Shown here: positions 1-7,828 of the stretch, one piece after another
Layout: each line of letters starts with the position of its first letter
Position numbering within the stretch: position 1 is the first letter of the stretch
Source of the DNA: an archaeon
Lineage (GTDB): Archaea; B1Sed10-29; JAJSAI01
DNA length: 41,625 bases
NCBI GenBank assembly: GCA_024274695.1
Contig: JAJSAI010000028.1
Span: 1-41,625, forward strand
Reading direction: 5' to 3'
Translations under genes and position numbers: made by a program
The notes under the pieces: generated by a model
Seen by the model: only the letters and a program-made list of their open reading frames with translations
The model's database searches: none
Told to the model about the DNA's origin: nothing

Positions 1-509
1 CCGTACTCGGTGAGCGGGAGTATGAGGATCTTGTCCCGGTATAGCACTCCAGTGTCCTCTAGCCTGGTGTACCTTATTCTTTTTTCGGTTTCTTCTTTTC
101 TGGGGGTGACCACTGGCTGTATTGACCCGGTGTAAGAGTCCAGGAAGGTGGTTATAGAGTCTATGACGAGCCTTCTGGGCTTGTATCTTTTGAGGGTCTT
201 TTCTAGTTCGGTTATCTTGCATTTTCCGCTGGTGAAGCTCAGGAACGCGAAGTCCAGGAGTCCTGTGGTTATCAGGTCGTCTAGTTTCCACCCGTACCTG
301 AGAGCCTGTCTCTTGAGGGCGTCAAGGCCCTGTTCTGTTCCCACGTACAGTCCTTTTTCCCCGTGCATTGCTCCCCTGTAAAGGTACTCAAGAGAAAATG
401 TTGTTTTCCCGGTACCCGGCCCTCCTGTGAGCAGGATCACGCTCCCTGGAGGGAACCCTCCTTCTATCAAGGGGTCGAATCCTTTTACGTAGGTTTTTAC
501 CCTGAGCAT
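1..509 (-). CDS. KaiC-like RecA-superfamily ATPase (partial, runs off window)
   Basis: This is an N-terminal fragment of about 169 residues whose 3' end lies outside the window. It opens MLRVKTYVKGFDPLIEGG and has a Walker A loop GGPGTGKTT (about residues 29-37) and a Walker B strand RLVIDS. The position of the KaiC catalytic Glu pair reads GTEQ rather than LEE, so the phosphotransfer chemistry of true KaiC may be changed. I chose ATG 509 because it is in frame with the GFDPLIEGG motif; an ATG at 519 is out of frame. A purine-rich ribosome site (GGGGGAG) lies about 10 bases upstream. It is the last gene seen of a minus-strand run of KaiC-family genes. Family membership is clear; the biological role is inferred only as ATP-dependent signalling. 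Confidence 0.85.
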   Translation of the reverse strand, partial: MLRVKTYVKGFDPLIEGGFPPGSVILLTGGPGTGKTTFSLEYLYRGAMHGEKGLYVGTEQGLDALKRQALRYGWKLDDLITTGLLDFAFLSFTSGKCKITELEKTLKRYKPRRLVIDSITTFLDSYTGSIQPVVTPRKEETEKRIRYTRLEDTGVLYRDKILILPLTEY

Positions 510-569
510 CCGAGACCATCTCCCCCTTTAAGGAATGTAAAAAGCTTTTGTGTTAAAAAGGGTTTCGGT

Positions 570-1271
570 TCACTGGAAGAAGGCTCCTACTTCCACGTCC
601 ACTCCCTTGGACAGGGTGAACGGGATCCACGCTAGCGGGTGGACGGTGTCCGTCATTCTTTTTATCCGGAGCATTCTCTTTTCTTCTTCAAGCTTCATTT
701 CTATGGTCCCGTTGGTGAGATACTCCAGGGTTGTTATGACCTGGGGGGAGTGTATTCCTTCTTCTAGCACGAAGAAGCTCGTGTAGTTGTTCTCGGCTGC
801 TTTGGCGGTCACGAGCTGCACGAACTTGTACACGCTCCTTTCCTCGTTATGCAGCAGCAGGTCTGACAGAGAGTCTATGACCAGCACGCCTCTTTCTCCT
901 TTCTTGAACGCTTCCTGTATGAGTATTAGCAGCTCGTCCAGGCGGGTGACGCTTGACAGCACGTTTTCCCCTTGCTTCGCGCCTATCCTCCAGGAGTACG
1001 CGTCTATGAATGTTAGGCGTTCACTGTACCTGCTTATGTCAAAGCCCCTGGCCTTCATCTGGGCCTTGATGCTTTCAGGGGATTCTGTTGTTGTGACGAA
1101 GACCACGTTTTCTCCTTTTGTCAGGGTATGGTATGCTACTTGTCTCACGAGCGTGGTCTTTCCGGTGCCAGGGAATCCTATCACGAGCACTGCCGAGTTC
1201 TCTGGGACTCCGCCTTGGAGCAGTTTGTCCAGGCCCGGCACGCCAGTGCTCTTCCTCTTAACTTCGTTCAT
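570..1271 (-). CDS. KaiC-like ATPase
   Basis: A 233-residue single-domain KaiC/RadA-type ATPase. Visible features are the N-terminal STGVPGLDKLLQGGVP signature, Walker A GFPGTGKTT at about residues 32-40, and Walker B VLVIDSLSDLL at about 127-137. The segment after strand 3 reads TTTESPES, so only one acidic residue stands where KaiC has a Glu pair. The C-terminal R-I-K-R-M element matches the family's closing strand. The start overlaps the end of the upstream gene by 4 bases (ATGA), so translation is probably coupled. It belongs to a three- or four-gene minus operon with a degenerate KaiC paralogue and a Roadblock-like protein. In archaea, single-domain KaiC proteins are proposed signalling ATPases; the partner here is unknown. 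Confidence 0.88.
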   Translation of the reverse strand: MNEVKRKSTGVPGLDKLLQGGVPENSAVLVIGFPGTGKTTLVRQVAYHTLTKGENVVFVTTTESPESIKAQMKARGFDISRYSERLTFIDAYSWRIGAKQGENVLSSVTRLDELLILIQEAFKKGERGVLVIDSLSDLLLHNEERSVYKFVQLVTAKAAENNYTSFFVLEEGIHSPQVITTLEYLTNGTIEMKLEEEKRMLRIKRMTDTVHPLAWIPFTLSKGVDVEVGAFFQ

Positions 1272-1909
1272 TTGAACACGAACCCCTTCTCGGTTATGCT
1301 GTAGTACAGGGTTTTCTTTTTAACATCCCACGGCCATCGGATTATCTTCATGACCCTTTTTCTCCCTCCTGTCATCTCAAGCCTGAGCACGCCTTCAAAG
1401 GATTCTTCCAGGAACAGCATTACTTCAGGGTGGACCATCTTGTGGTGAATGAGCGCCATCACGTGCCCGCAGTGCTTTTCCCAGGAGAGCAGCCTGTCCG
1501 CCAGGAAGTCTTTTAGCTTGACGGAGTTACTGCAGACCTCCGGGTCAACTCCTCCTAGCCCGCTTTCCATGAAGATGTGGGACAGGGAGTCTATGAGCAG
1601 CCTGTCAAAGCATTCTTTCTGCGTTCTTTTCCTTTCGTGGATCGTTCGGAAGAAGTCTTCGGGCTCTGGGCCCGCGTACACTATGTTATCCCGCCCGAGA
1701 CCGATCGCCGTCAGTTTTTTGATTAGGTTATTGGCTGACGCTCCTGCAACGAGCGCGCCCACGTTCTCCCCTTCTCTCATTCCCCCCAGAAGATAATGTA
1801 GCCCGAGCAGGGTGCCTCCTGCTCCAGAGTCGTGCTCTACCAGCACGTTATGGTCAGGGTATCCTCCGAGCACCTTGTCAAGATACTTTATTCCAGTGCT
1901 CACTCCCAA
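1268..1909 (-). CDS. Degenerate KaiC-like protein (Walker A lost)
   Basis: A 213-residue paralogue of its neighbours. It keeps the KaiC entry motif (VSTGIKYLDKVLGGYPD) and a Walker B-like strand (RLLIDSLSHIF), but the nucleotide loop reads EHDSGAGGTLLG. The invariant Lys-Thr of GxGKT is replaced by Gly-Thr, so ATP hydrolysis is unlikely. The reading frame is intact and overlaps genes on both sides (4 and 10 bases), so it is probably a working pseudo-ATPase rather than a decaying gene. A regulatory or scaffold subunit for the active KaiC next to it is the simplest reading. That role is inferred from the missing Lys and the operon position. Confidence 0.8.
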   Translation of the reverse strand: MGVSTGIKYLDKVLGGYPDHNVLVEHDSGAGGTLLGLHYLLGGMREGENVGALVAGASANNLIKKLTAIGLGRDNIVYAGPEPEDFFRTIHERKRTQKECFDRLLIDSLSHIFMESGLGGVDPEVCSNSVKLKDFLADRLLSWEKHCGHVMALIHHKMVHPEVMLFLEESFEGVLRLEMTGGRKRVMKIIRWPWDVKKKTLYYSITEKGFVFK

Positions 1910-2217
1910 ATTATCCTCTCCAGCTCCCGCAGCCTCAGAAGGTTCCGGGTTATGTTAATGTCAGGAGGGCACACCGCGCGAAGGTATCCCTTGCCAAACT
2001 TTATGCCTATCACTATCTTATCGTCGTAGAAGGTCAGGGACTGCCTGAATCCTTTCGGAATCCCTTTGGACTTGAGGAATCCTAAAACGCTCTTGTCAAG
2101 CGCTGTTTTCCGCCCGTACGAGAGGATCTCCTTTCCCTTGTCGTCCAGGACAACAAGGTTCTTGAGCGCAGGAAACCTTTCTCTGACGATCCTCCTGAAC
2201 TCTTTCTCGCTAATCAT
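1900..2217 (-). CDS. Roadblock/LC7-like small regulatory protein (tentative)
   Basis: A 105-residue protein heading the minus-strand KaiC operon; its end overlaps the next gene by 10 bases. It begins with a helix (ISEKEFRRIVRERFP). A strand-turn-strand (NLVVLDDKGKEILS), a strand carrying FYDDKIVIGIKFG, and a glycine-turn strand (GYLRAVCPPDIN) follow, before a closing helix. That order resembles Roadblock/LC7 (profilin-like) domains, which bind small GTPases or ATPases and often lie beside archaeal signalling ATPases. No strict motif proves it. A TATA element at about 2242-2251 lies 29 bases upstream. A structure prediction would settle the fold. Confidence 0.5.
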   Translation of the reverse strand: MISEKEFRRIVRERFPALKNLVVLDDKGKEILSYGRKTALDKSVLGFLKSKGIPKGFRQSLTFYDDKIVIGIKFGKGYLRAVCPPDINITRNLLRLRELERIIWE

Positions 2218-2241
2218 CAGTTAAAGGAAAAATGCCTGGGT

Positions 2242-2280
2242 TATTTAAAAGTTTGGTGTGGTGGGGAGAAACGGTTATAA
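2242..2280. promoter_or_regulatory. Divergent TATA pair of the KaiC cluster
   Basis: Minus-strand TATA CTTTTAAATAA (2242-2251) sits about 29 bases before ATG 2217. Plus-strand TATA GGTTATAA (2273-2280) sits about 27 bases before ATG 2305, implying leaderless transcription of the plus operon. Both KaiC operons therefore start from one 87-base intergenic region and may be co-regulated. Confidence 0.6.
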
Positions 2281-2304
2281 ACAACGGGCCTCTTTGGTAA
2301 GACC

Positions 2305-3039
2305 ATGAGAGTGTCCACCGGAGTCCCCGGGCTGGATGACCTTACTGGAGGAGGGTTCATCCCAGGGACTGTTAACATTGTCGCGGGAACCCCTGGAACA
2401 GGGAAAACAATCCTGGGAATACAGTACCTTGTCGAGGGCGCGAGAAGGGGGGAGAGAGGAATTTACATCTCTCTTGAGGAAAGGGCTGAAGACGTTGCAA
2501 AGTTTGTTTCATCCTTCGGATGGGATATTATCGGGCTCGCTGAAAAAGACTTCCTCAGAATCAAACAGTTCAAGATATCCCCTCCCAAGGAAGAGAGGAT
2601 AGAAGGGGTGACGGCCACCCTGCGCAGGTACAAGCTGCCTCAGGCTGCCGGCGTGCTGGACTTGTACACTACCCTCAAGGACGATGTGGTCACGGGAAAG
2701 TACTCCAGGGTGGTCATAGACTCTGCCAGCGTCCTAAAGTATTCCGCGGACGGGGAGAGGGAGAGCAGGGTTCACCTGGCCAGCTTGTTCAGGTTCCTCA
2801 AGGAACACGGTCTCACCACGATCGTCATAATGGAAAAGAAAACTGCTGATGATCCCTTCGAGTTTGAGGAGTTCCTCGCGGACACAGTGATAAGGCTTGC
2901 TGACTACCCCACCAGGGAGGAAAGAAAAAGAGGCCTGGTGGTAGTGAAGATGAGGGGGTCCAGCGTGGACAGGACCACAAGACCGTACAGGATAGGAGAG
3001 AACGGGATAGAAGTGTACTCAGGAGAGTATCTCTTGTGA
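2305..3039 (+). CDS. KaiC-like ATPase
   Basis: A 244-residue KaiC-family ATPase with all catalytic parts intact. It has the entry motif STGVPGLDDLTGGGF, Walker A GTPGTGKT (about residues 28-35), the acidic segment ISLEERAED (about 55-63), Walker B RVVIDSASVL, and the closing KMRGSS strand. The intact LEE is where KaiC has its catalytic Glu pair. An insertion of about 30 residues rich in charged side chains follows the LRIKQF strand. The ATG lies about 27 bases after a TATA box, so the mRNA is probably leaderless. It is the first gene of a plus operon with a second KaiC ATPase and a V4R protein. Confidence 0.9.
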   Translation: MRVSTGVPGLDDLTGGGFIPGTVNIVAGTPGTGKTILGIQYLVEGARRGERGIYISLEERAEDVAKFVSSFGWDIIGLAEKDFLRIKQFKISPPKEERIEGVTATLRRYKLPQAAGVLDLYTTLKDDVVTGKYSRVVIDSASVLKYSADGERESRVHLASLFRFLKEHGLTTIVIMEKKTADDPFEFEEFLADTVIRLADYPTREERKRGLVVVKMRGSSVDRTTRPYRIGENGIEVYSGEYLL

Positions 3040-3051
3040 GGTGATCTTTGA

Positions 3052-3729
3052 ATGGAAAGGGTTGAGACTGGAGTGAACGGGCTTGACGAAATGCTTAACG
3101 GGGGCATACCCAAGAACTACTCTGTCATAGTCATGGGAGGGCCTGGAACAGGGAAGACCCTGTTCGGCTCGCAGTTCGTTCACACTGGAGCCATGAAAGG
3201 AGAAAGAGGAGTTTACATTACTCTGGAAGAAGCTCCGGAAAGAATAAGAAAGAACATGAAGAACGCGTTCGGCTGGGACTTCAGCAAGCTGGAGAAAAAG
3301 GGGCTCCTGGCCATCGTGCCCGTGCAAAAGTACAACATGCAGCACTTGTATGACGTGATACAGTCAGAGGTCACCCAGAGGCAGACCACGCGGGTGGTGA
3401 TAGACTCTGTGACAATGCTCAAGATGTACTTCAAGAGCGACTTCGAGTTCAGGAGGAACCTGTTCGACCTGCTGGAGCTCCTGTCAAGGCTTGACTGCAC
3501 CACCGTGCTCACTGCAGAGAGACACTACTTCAAGCCAGAGGAAATGAGGCCTGAACTGGAAGAGTTCATAGCCGACGGGGCCATCGCGTTGTACAACCTG
3601 CCCCGGAAGAACGAGAGGGTGAGGGCCCTTGAGATCATAAAAATGAGGGGAACCAGCCACAGCCAGACTATTTACCCGTTCCAGATAACAGGAGAGGGAA
3701 TAAGGGTCATACCCGAGGAGGTACTCTGA
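3052..3729 (+). CDS. KaiC-like ATPase
   Basis: A 225-residue single-domain KaiC ATPase, 12 bases after the previous gene. A GGTGA ribosome site lies in the gap, about 7 bases before the ATG. Walker A GGPGTGKT is at about residues 28-35, the Glu pair is in ITLEEAPER, and Walker B is RVVIDSVTML. The C-terminal KMRGTSH strand is conserved. It ends directly against the V4R gene, whose ATG follows the stop with no spacer, so the two should be made together. An active ATPase paired with a ligand-binding V4R protein suggests a sensor-effector pair; the signal is unknown. Confidence 0.9.
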   Translation: MERVETGVNGLDEMLNGGIPKNYSVIVMGGPGTGKTLFGSQFVHTGAMKGERGVYITLEEAPERIRKNMKNAFGWDFSKLEKKGLLAIVPVQKYNMQHLYDVIQSEVTQRQTTRVVIDSVTMLKMYFKSDFEFRRNLFDLLELLSRLDCTTVLTAERHYFKPEEMRPELEEFIADGAIALYNLPRKNERVRALEIIKMRGTSHSQTIYPFQITGEGIRVIPEEVL

Positions 3730-4506
3730 ATGGCCAAGGCTCACTCGTTCTCTTACCAGATAGGCAAGAAGATTGACACCGCCAAGGTCCAGAAGAAGAT
3801 GGGCGGGAAGCTGATCGGGAGCGTGCTGGAGTCCAGGATAGACGAGATAAAGGTGCACGTTTTCCCGAGCGGCAGAATAAGACTAACCGCCCAGGACAAG
3901 GAGTACTCAGAACTACAGCAGATGATATTCAACAACACGGTCGGCATAATCTCGTTCATAGAAGAACTGATCAAAGCAGCAGGGGTAAATACTGACGCGA
4001 AAACGGTTATGAAAACAGGGAAACAGGATGACGCGTACGATTACGACCAGAGCGTGATAGGAGAAGAAACCAGGATCCCTGCAGGGGTAATGCAGATGAT
4101 CACAATATCCCTGTACCAGTTCGCAGGACAGTTCCAGGCGAGCAGGACAATGACCCAAGCCGGAGAAAAAGAGGGCAGAAGGCTCGTAAAAGAAAAGAAG
4201 CCTAAGAACAAGAAGGAGCTCCTGAAGCTGGTTAAAAAGTTTTTGGAAGAAAACTCTTTCGGTAAAATGGAGGAAGTAAAAGAAGAGAAAAGAAGGCTCG
4301 TGGACGTTATACTGAGAGTAACCTCCTGCGCGTTCGCGTCAGGAGCCCCAAACATTAACGAGGCAATCTGCGATTTCACCAGAGGAGTTATAAGGGGTGC
4401 GTTCGCGGAGTTCAAGGGAGCGGAGACCGTGAGCGTTAAGGAAACAAGGTGCTGGGCCAAGGGAGACGCGTACTGCGAGTTCGAGGTTTACTCCCTGGCG
4501 GCTTGA
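3730..4506 (+). CDS. V4R-domain protein with uncharacterised N-terminal region
   Basis: A 258-residue protein. The C-terminal 90 residues carry the V4R (4-vinyl reductase) pattern, including the hallmark WAKGDAYCEFEV with its Gly-Asp-Cys turn and a second Cys (ETRCW) upstream. V4R domains are small-molecule-binding modules, often with a regulatory role. The first 85 residues form an alpha/beta region (SGRIRLTAQD, then a helix with IISFIEELIKAAG) that I do not recognise. A Lys-rich linker (KEKKPKNKKELLK) joins the parts. It lies directly after two KaiC ATPases without a gap, making it the likely ligand-sensing member of the cluster. Confidence 0.75.
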   Translation: MAKAHSFSYQIGKKIDTAKVQKKMGGKLIGSVLESRIDEIKVHVFPSGRIRLTAQDKEYSELQQMIFNNTVGIISFIEELIKAAGVNTDAKTVMKTGKQDDAYDYDQSVIGEETRIPAGVMQMITISLYQFAGQFQASRTMTQAGEKEGRRLVKEKKPKNKKELLKLVKKFLEENSFGKMEEVKEEKRRLVDVILRVTSCAFASGAPNINEAICDFTRGVIRGAFAEFKGAETVSVKETRCWAKGDAYCEFEVYSLAA

Positions 4507-4567
4507 ACCCCTCCCACGAAACCCAGTGTGACTGGTTTTTTATAAGAGAAAAAACAAGGTTCTTATA

Positions 4568-5287
4568 ATGCCAAGAGCAAAGACGCATGCCTTCAAAGGA
4601 AAAGTATTCTCAGAACTGCCTCAGGAGATAGTGAACGCTCTAGGGATACAGCCAGGAGACGAGATAGAGTACAGGGAAATAGCCAAAGGGGTCGTGGCAG
4701 TATACTCCGCGGGGAACGGGCCCTCGGACGAGAGAATGCTCGTGGAAAAAGAGATTGATGTCATGAGAAAGGTTAACAACATTTACTCTGGCAAGAGGAC
4801 AGTGGAGTACATTGAGAGCGTGCTGGCAGAGGACGAAAAAAACGTCTTCAAGGACCTGCTGAAAAGAAGGGTGTTCTTCAAGTACAAGAAGAACGGGAAA
4901 GAACTCGTGGGACTGGACAAAAGGTACCTTCCCCTGGTGCTCGCCCCGAAAAAAGAAGAAAAGCCCCTCGACCTGTGGGAAAAAGGGTATGCGATAGTAG
5001 AGAACGAGAAGGATGTTGAAGAACTCAGCAGGAGAATAACAGAAGAAGGGAGAGAAGACCAGGTCAGGGGGGTCAGGGGATTCGACCAGAAGTACTACAT
5101 CGTCACCAACGAAAAGCTCAGTTCCCTTGAATGGAGGCTCTTGAACGCACTTGACGGGAAGAAAACCCTTGAAGAAGTAGCAAAAGAACTGGGAGAAAAC
5201 CCTGAACTCGTGAGAGCGTGTGTGGAAGTCCTGAGGGAAGAGGGAAAAATTCTTGAAAGAAGAAAAGAACTGTATGAAAGGGTGTGA
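4568..5287 (+). CDS. AbrB-like DNA-binding protein with C-terminal winged-helix/PqqD-like domain
   Basis: A 239-residue protein. Residues 5-45 match a swapped-hairpin AbrB/SpoVT domain: GKVFSELPQEIVNALGIQPGDEIEY, broken here as GKVFSELPQEI followed by the LGIQPGDEI turn. The last 60 residues (LSSLEWRLLNALDGKKTLEE onward) look like a winged helix or PqqD-like fold. The middle is charged and helical. It is most likely a transcription factor. The ATG lies about 26 bases after a strong TATA box (TTTTTTATAAG, 4536-4546), so the message is leaderless. It overlaps or abuts a Usp-like gene. Closeness to the KaiC/V4R cluster makes it a candidate output regulator, which is inference. Confidence 0.7.
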   Translation: MPRAKTHAFKGKVFSELPQEIVNALGIQPGDEIEYREIAKGVVAVYSAGNGPSDERMLVEKEIDVMRKVNNIYSGKRTVEYIESVLAEDEKNVFKDLLKRRVFFKYKKNGKELVGLDKRYLPLVLAPKKEEKPLDLWEKGYAIVENEKDVEELSRRITEEGREDQVRGVRGFDQKYYIVTNEKLSSLEWRLLNALDGKKTLEEVAKELGENPELVRACVEVLREEGKILERRKELYERV

Positions 5288-5291
5288 TGGC

Positions 5292-5651
5292 ATGCACAAG
5301 TGGATCCTGGTGCCCGCGGTGCAGGGGTCTGAAGAAATTGCCAGAACACTGCAGGACCAAGCGTCTAAGATAGTCCTTGTTTACGTGGTGGACTCCAACG
5401 CGAACACGTCAACCGCGTCAGTCGGTACAGAAATAAGAAAAGCGGAAGACAGGATGGACAGGATAAAAAAAGAGCTTTCAGGAAAAGAGATAGTGGTCAA
5501 GGACTACGTGGAATGGGGGTCCTGGCCTGACAAGCTGAAGGCAATAGCTGCAATAGAAAAGTGTGACGAGATAATAGTCCCGAGGAACCAGGAAACGCTG
5601 TGGCTCAGGAGAACGCTAAAAAAGGCAGGGCTTGAAGTGAAAGAAGCATGA
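5292..5651 (+). CDS. Universal-stress-protein-like small protein
   Basis: About 119 residues. It starts HKWILVPAVQGSEEIARTL and then has a core strand KIVLVYVVDS, a long helix (IRKAEDRMDRIKKEL), a strand (KDYVEWGSW), and CDEIIVPRN with a final short helix. This is the UspA strand and helix order. The ATP-binding G-2x-G-9x-G-S/T loop is not evident, so it would be a non-ATP-binding Usp. I prefer ATG 5292, which has a GGTG site 7 bases upstream, over in-frame ATGs at 5253 and 5274 that lie inside the AbrB gene. It overlaps the following lipoprotein gene by 4 bases. Confidence 0.5.
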   Translation: MHKWILVPAVQGSEEIARTLQDQASKIVLVYVVDSNANTSTASVGTEIRKAEDRMDRIKKELSGKEIVVKDYVEWGSWPDKLKAIAAIEKCDEIIVPRNQETLWLRRTLKKAGLEVKEA

Positions 5652-6196
5652 ACGCCAGAATCCTTCTTCTCGCGCTGATCATCAGCACCGTGTTCTTGTC
5701 AGGCTGCTTAGAGAAGGTGCCCTGGCTCGAGCAGAAAATCTGTCCACAGCCAAAACAGATGACAGCAACAGCCTACTTCTGCCCAGAAGACGCGTGCGCG
5801 GAGCACATCATAAGTCTTATAGACAACGCGAACACGAGCGTGCACGTGGCAGTATACTCCTTCACCCTAGACGCGCTTGGTGACGCGCTGGTAAGAGCAA
5901 AACAGAGGGGGCTTGACGTGAAAGTCATCGTTGAGAAAGACCAGCTCTCCCAGTATTCAGAGTACCAGAGGCTCAAGAGCGCGGGAATCCCTGTCAGGGT
6001 GGACAGTAACCCCGCTAGCATGCACAACAAGTTCGCGGTCATAGACGGGGAGATAGTGATCACTGGAAGCTTCAACTGGAGCAAGAACGCGGACACCAGG
6101 AACGATGAGAACATTGTGGTCATACGGTCCGAAGGTCTTGCGTTTGACTACGAGAAAGAGTTTCAGGAGCTGTTCGAGTCAGGGACAGTCCTTTGA
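5648..6196 (+). CDS. Secreted phospholipase D-like lipoprotein (single HKD motif)
   Basis: 182 residues. The N-terminus is a lipoprotein signal: hydrophobic LLLALIISTVFL followed by the lipobox LSGC at Cys20. The mature part is a single PLD catalytic domain with the motif MHNKFAVIDGEIVITGSFNWS (about residues 127-147). It contains the His-x-Lys-x4-Asp triad and the GSFN element typical of Nuc-type endonucleases and PLD-like hydrolases. At this size it would act as a dimer. It may degrade nucleic acid or phosphodiesters at the cell surface. It overlaps the convergent TrpRS gene by 18 bases and the upstream gene by ATGA. Confidence 0.85.
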   Translation: MNARILLLALIISTVFLSGCLEKVPWLEQKICPQPKQMTATAYFCPEDACAEHIISLIDNANTSVHVAVYSFTLDALGDALVRAKQRGLDVKVIVEKDQLSQYSEYQRLKSAGIPVRVDSNPASMHNKFAVIDGEIVITGSFNWSKNADTRNDENIVVIRSEGLAFDYEKEFQELFESGTVL

Positions 6197-7267
6197 AGCC
6201 CTCTCCACAATCTCCCTGGCGGCTGGGAGCACCTTCTCTCTCTTTTCCTGGTGGCTTTCCAGGAACCTGGCGATCCTTTCAGCAACGTCTCTCTTGCACT
6301 CACCGCACATTATCCGCCCCGCAGTGCAGTCCTCGAACCTCTTCCTGACAACAGAGTCATCAGGCTCCAGGTAGAGCAGGAGATCGTACACGGGGCATAT
6401 CCTGGGATTCCCTCCCTCCTTCTTTTGTTCTGCCACAGTAGGCCTTCCCCCAGTGAAGGCCTTCATCACCTTCTTCTTGGCAACCTCAGGATCCTCTGAC
6501 AGGGATATCATCCCTTCCGGCTCTGACTTGCTCATTTTCTCTGACCCCGTGAGGGACCTCATGAACCTGTGGTACGTGCTGCTTGGGACCACGAGCCCGT
6601 GCTTGCCTGCAATGTCCCTGGTGAGCCTGATGTGAGGATCCTGATCAAGCCCTACTGGAATGACCACGGGCTTCGGGCCCCCGAACTCAGGCTCTTCAGG
6701 CAGTAGTATATCACCCACCTGCAAGAGGGCGGAAAGATAGTGTCCTATCTGCTTTTCTCCGTACACTGCCCTGAGCATGTTGTTGGTCACGTCCCGGGCG
6801 TACAAGTACCCCAGGAGTTTTACCTTGGGCTGGCTTGACTGGAAGTAGAAGTAAGAGTCCTCCCTTATCCCGAGAGCGAGCAGGTCCGCGATATTGCTCT
6901 CAGCAATCCTCCTGCTCTCTTCAAGGGACTGCCTGTTAGCATGATACGCTTCAATATCCGCAACGGCATAGAACATCCTGGCGCCCATCTCCTGGAAAAC
7001 AAGCATCTGGTCAGCGACCAGCTTGCTTCCCACGTGAAAGTGATTGCTCGGTTTTATTCCCGTGAGCATCGCGAAAGGCCTTCCCTGATCCCTGGCGTCC
7101 AAGATCCTCTCTAGGTCCCTGTGCGCGAACACGATGTTCCGCCTGAACAAGTAGGAGTCAGGCAGCCTTCTCACGAGATCAGGAGTGATCCTTTTTATCC
7201 CGAACTCTCCTGCCAGTCTCTCGTAATCCTCAGGGATCACTGGACTGAAAGGATCAAAGGAAGCCAT
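6179..7267 (-). CDS. trpS: Tryptophanyl-tRNA synthetase
   Basis: A 362-residue class I aminoacyl-tRNA synthetase that charges tRNA-Trp. Both class I signatures are present: the HIGH box variant HFHVG after TGIKPSN (about residues 75-80) and KMSKS after GSE (about 246-250). Specificity features of the archaeal/eukaryotic TrpRS type are visible, including GEKQIGHYL and GLDQDPHIRLTRDIA. A C-terminal pair of Cys (IMCGEC) and an earlier Cys may form a small structural site. Length fits archaeal TrpRS. The TATA element at 7290-7297 lies about 26 bases upstream, so the mRNA is probably leaderless. Confidence 0.96.
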   Translation of the reverse strand: MASFDPFSPVIPEDYERLAGEFGIKRITPDLVRRLPDSYLFRRNIVFAHRDLERILDARDQGRPFAMLTGIKPSNHFHVGSKLVADQMLVFQEMGARMFYAVADIEAYHANRQSLEESRRIAESNIADLLALGIREDSYFYFQSSQPKVKLLGYLYARDVTNNMLRAVYGEKQIGHYLSALLQVGDILLPEEPEFGGPKPVVIPVGLDQDPHIRLTRDIAGKHGLVVPSSTYHRFMRSLTGSEKMSKSEPEGMISLSEDPEVAKKKVMKAFTGGRPTVAEQKKEGGNPRICPVYDLLLYLEPDDSVVRKRFEDCTAGRIMCGECKRDVAERIARFLESHQEKREKVLPAAREIVERASKDCP

Positions 7268-7273
7268 ACAAGG

Positions 7274-7297
7274 TTTTAAAATCCATTGCTATAAAAA
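7274..7297. promoter_or_regulatory. Interleaved divergent TATA boxes (trpS / endA)
   Basis: TTTTAAAA (7274-7281) serves the plus-strand gene, and TATAAAAA read from the other strand (7290-7297) serves trpS. Each lies about 26-32 bases from its start codon. The two promoters overlap face to face inside a 42-base gap. Confidence 0.55.
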
Positions 7298-7309
7298 CTT
7301 TGGGTGTAA

Positions 7310-7828
7310 ATGACAATGGCCGTGCTCGTGGACGGAAGAGTGATAGTAACAGACCCTGAACTAGCAGAGGAACTTGAACAGAAGGGGTACGGGGAAAAAG
7401 AAAAGGACAAGCTCATCCTCTCGCCAGAAGAAGCACTTTACCTCGTGGAAAAAAGGAAGAACTTCAGCGTGCAGGACGAAAAAGGAAAAGAACTCTCGTT
7501 CGAACAACTGCTCAAAAAGCTCAGCCGGCTTGACAAAGAGTTCGGCAGGAAGTACCTCGTGTTCAAGGACCTGAGGGACAGGGGCTTCTGCGTCAGGACA
7601 GGCTTCAAGTGGGGCACACACTACAGGGTGTACGCGAGGGGAGACAGGCCAGGGAAAGGCCACGCGATCTGGCTGGTGCACGTTGTCCCGGAAGAGTACA
7701 AGTGCAGTTTCCCAGAACTCAGCCGGGCGGTCAGGCTCGCGCAGAACGTGAGAAAGAAAATGATATACGCTGTCCTGGACAAGGAAGGGGACATCACGTA
7801 CTACAAGATAGAGAGGATAACCCCCTAG
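7310..7828 (+). CDS. endA: tRNA-splicing endonuclease
   Basis: 172 residues, the size of the homotetrameric archaeal tRNA-intron endonuclease. It cuts introns from pre-tRNA at the bulge-helix-bulge. The catalytic triad is visible in order: Tyr in WGTHYRVY (about residue 107), His in GKGHAIWLVHVV (about 121) and Lys in NVRKKMIY (about 146). The N-terminal domain (residues 1-75) is the usual less conserved alpha/beta half. An in-frame ATG at 7316 is an alternative start with better spacing to a GGTG at 7303. The stop codon shares the bases CTAG with the stop of the convergent gene. Confidence 0.93.
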   Translation: MTMAVLVDGRVIVTDPELAEELEQKGYGEKEKDKLILSPEEALYLVEKRKNFSVQDEKGKELSFEQLLKKLSRLDKEFGRKYLVFKDLRDRGFCVRTGFKWGTHYRVYARGDRPGKGHAIWLVHVVPEEYKCSFPELSRAVRLAQNVRKKMIYAVLDKEGDITYYKIERITP

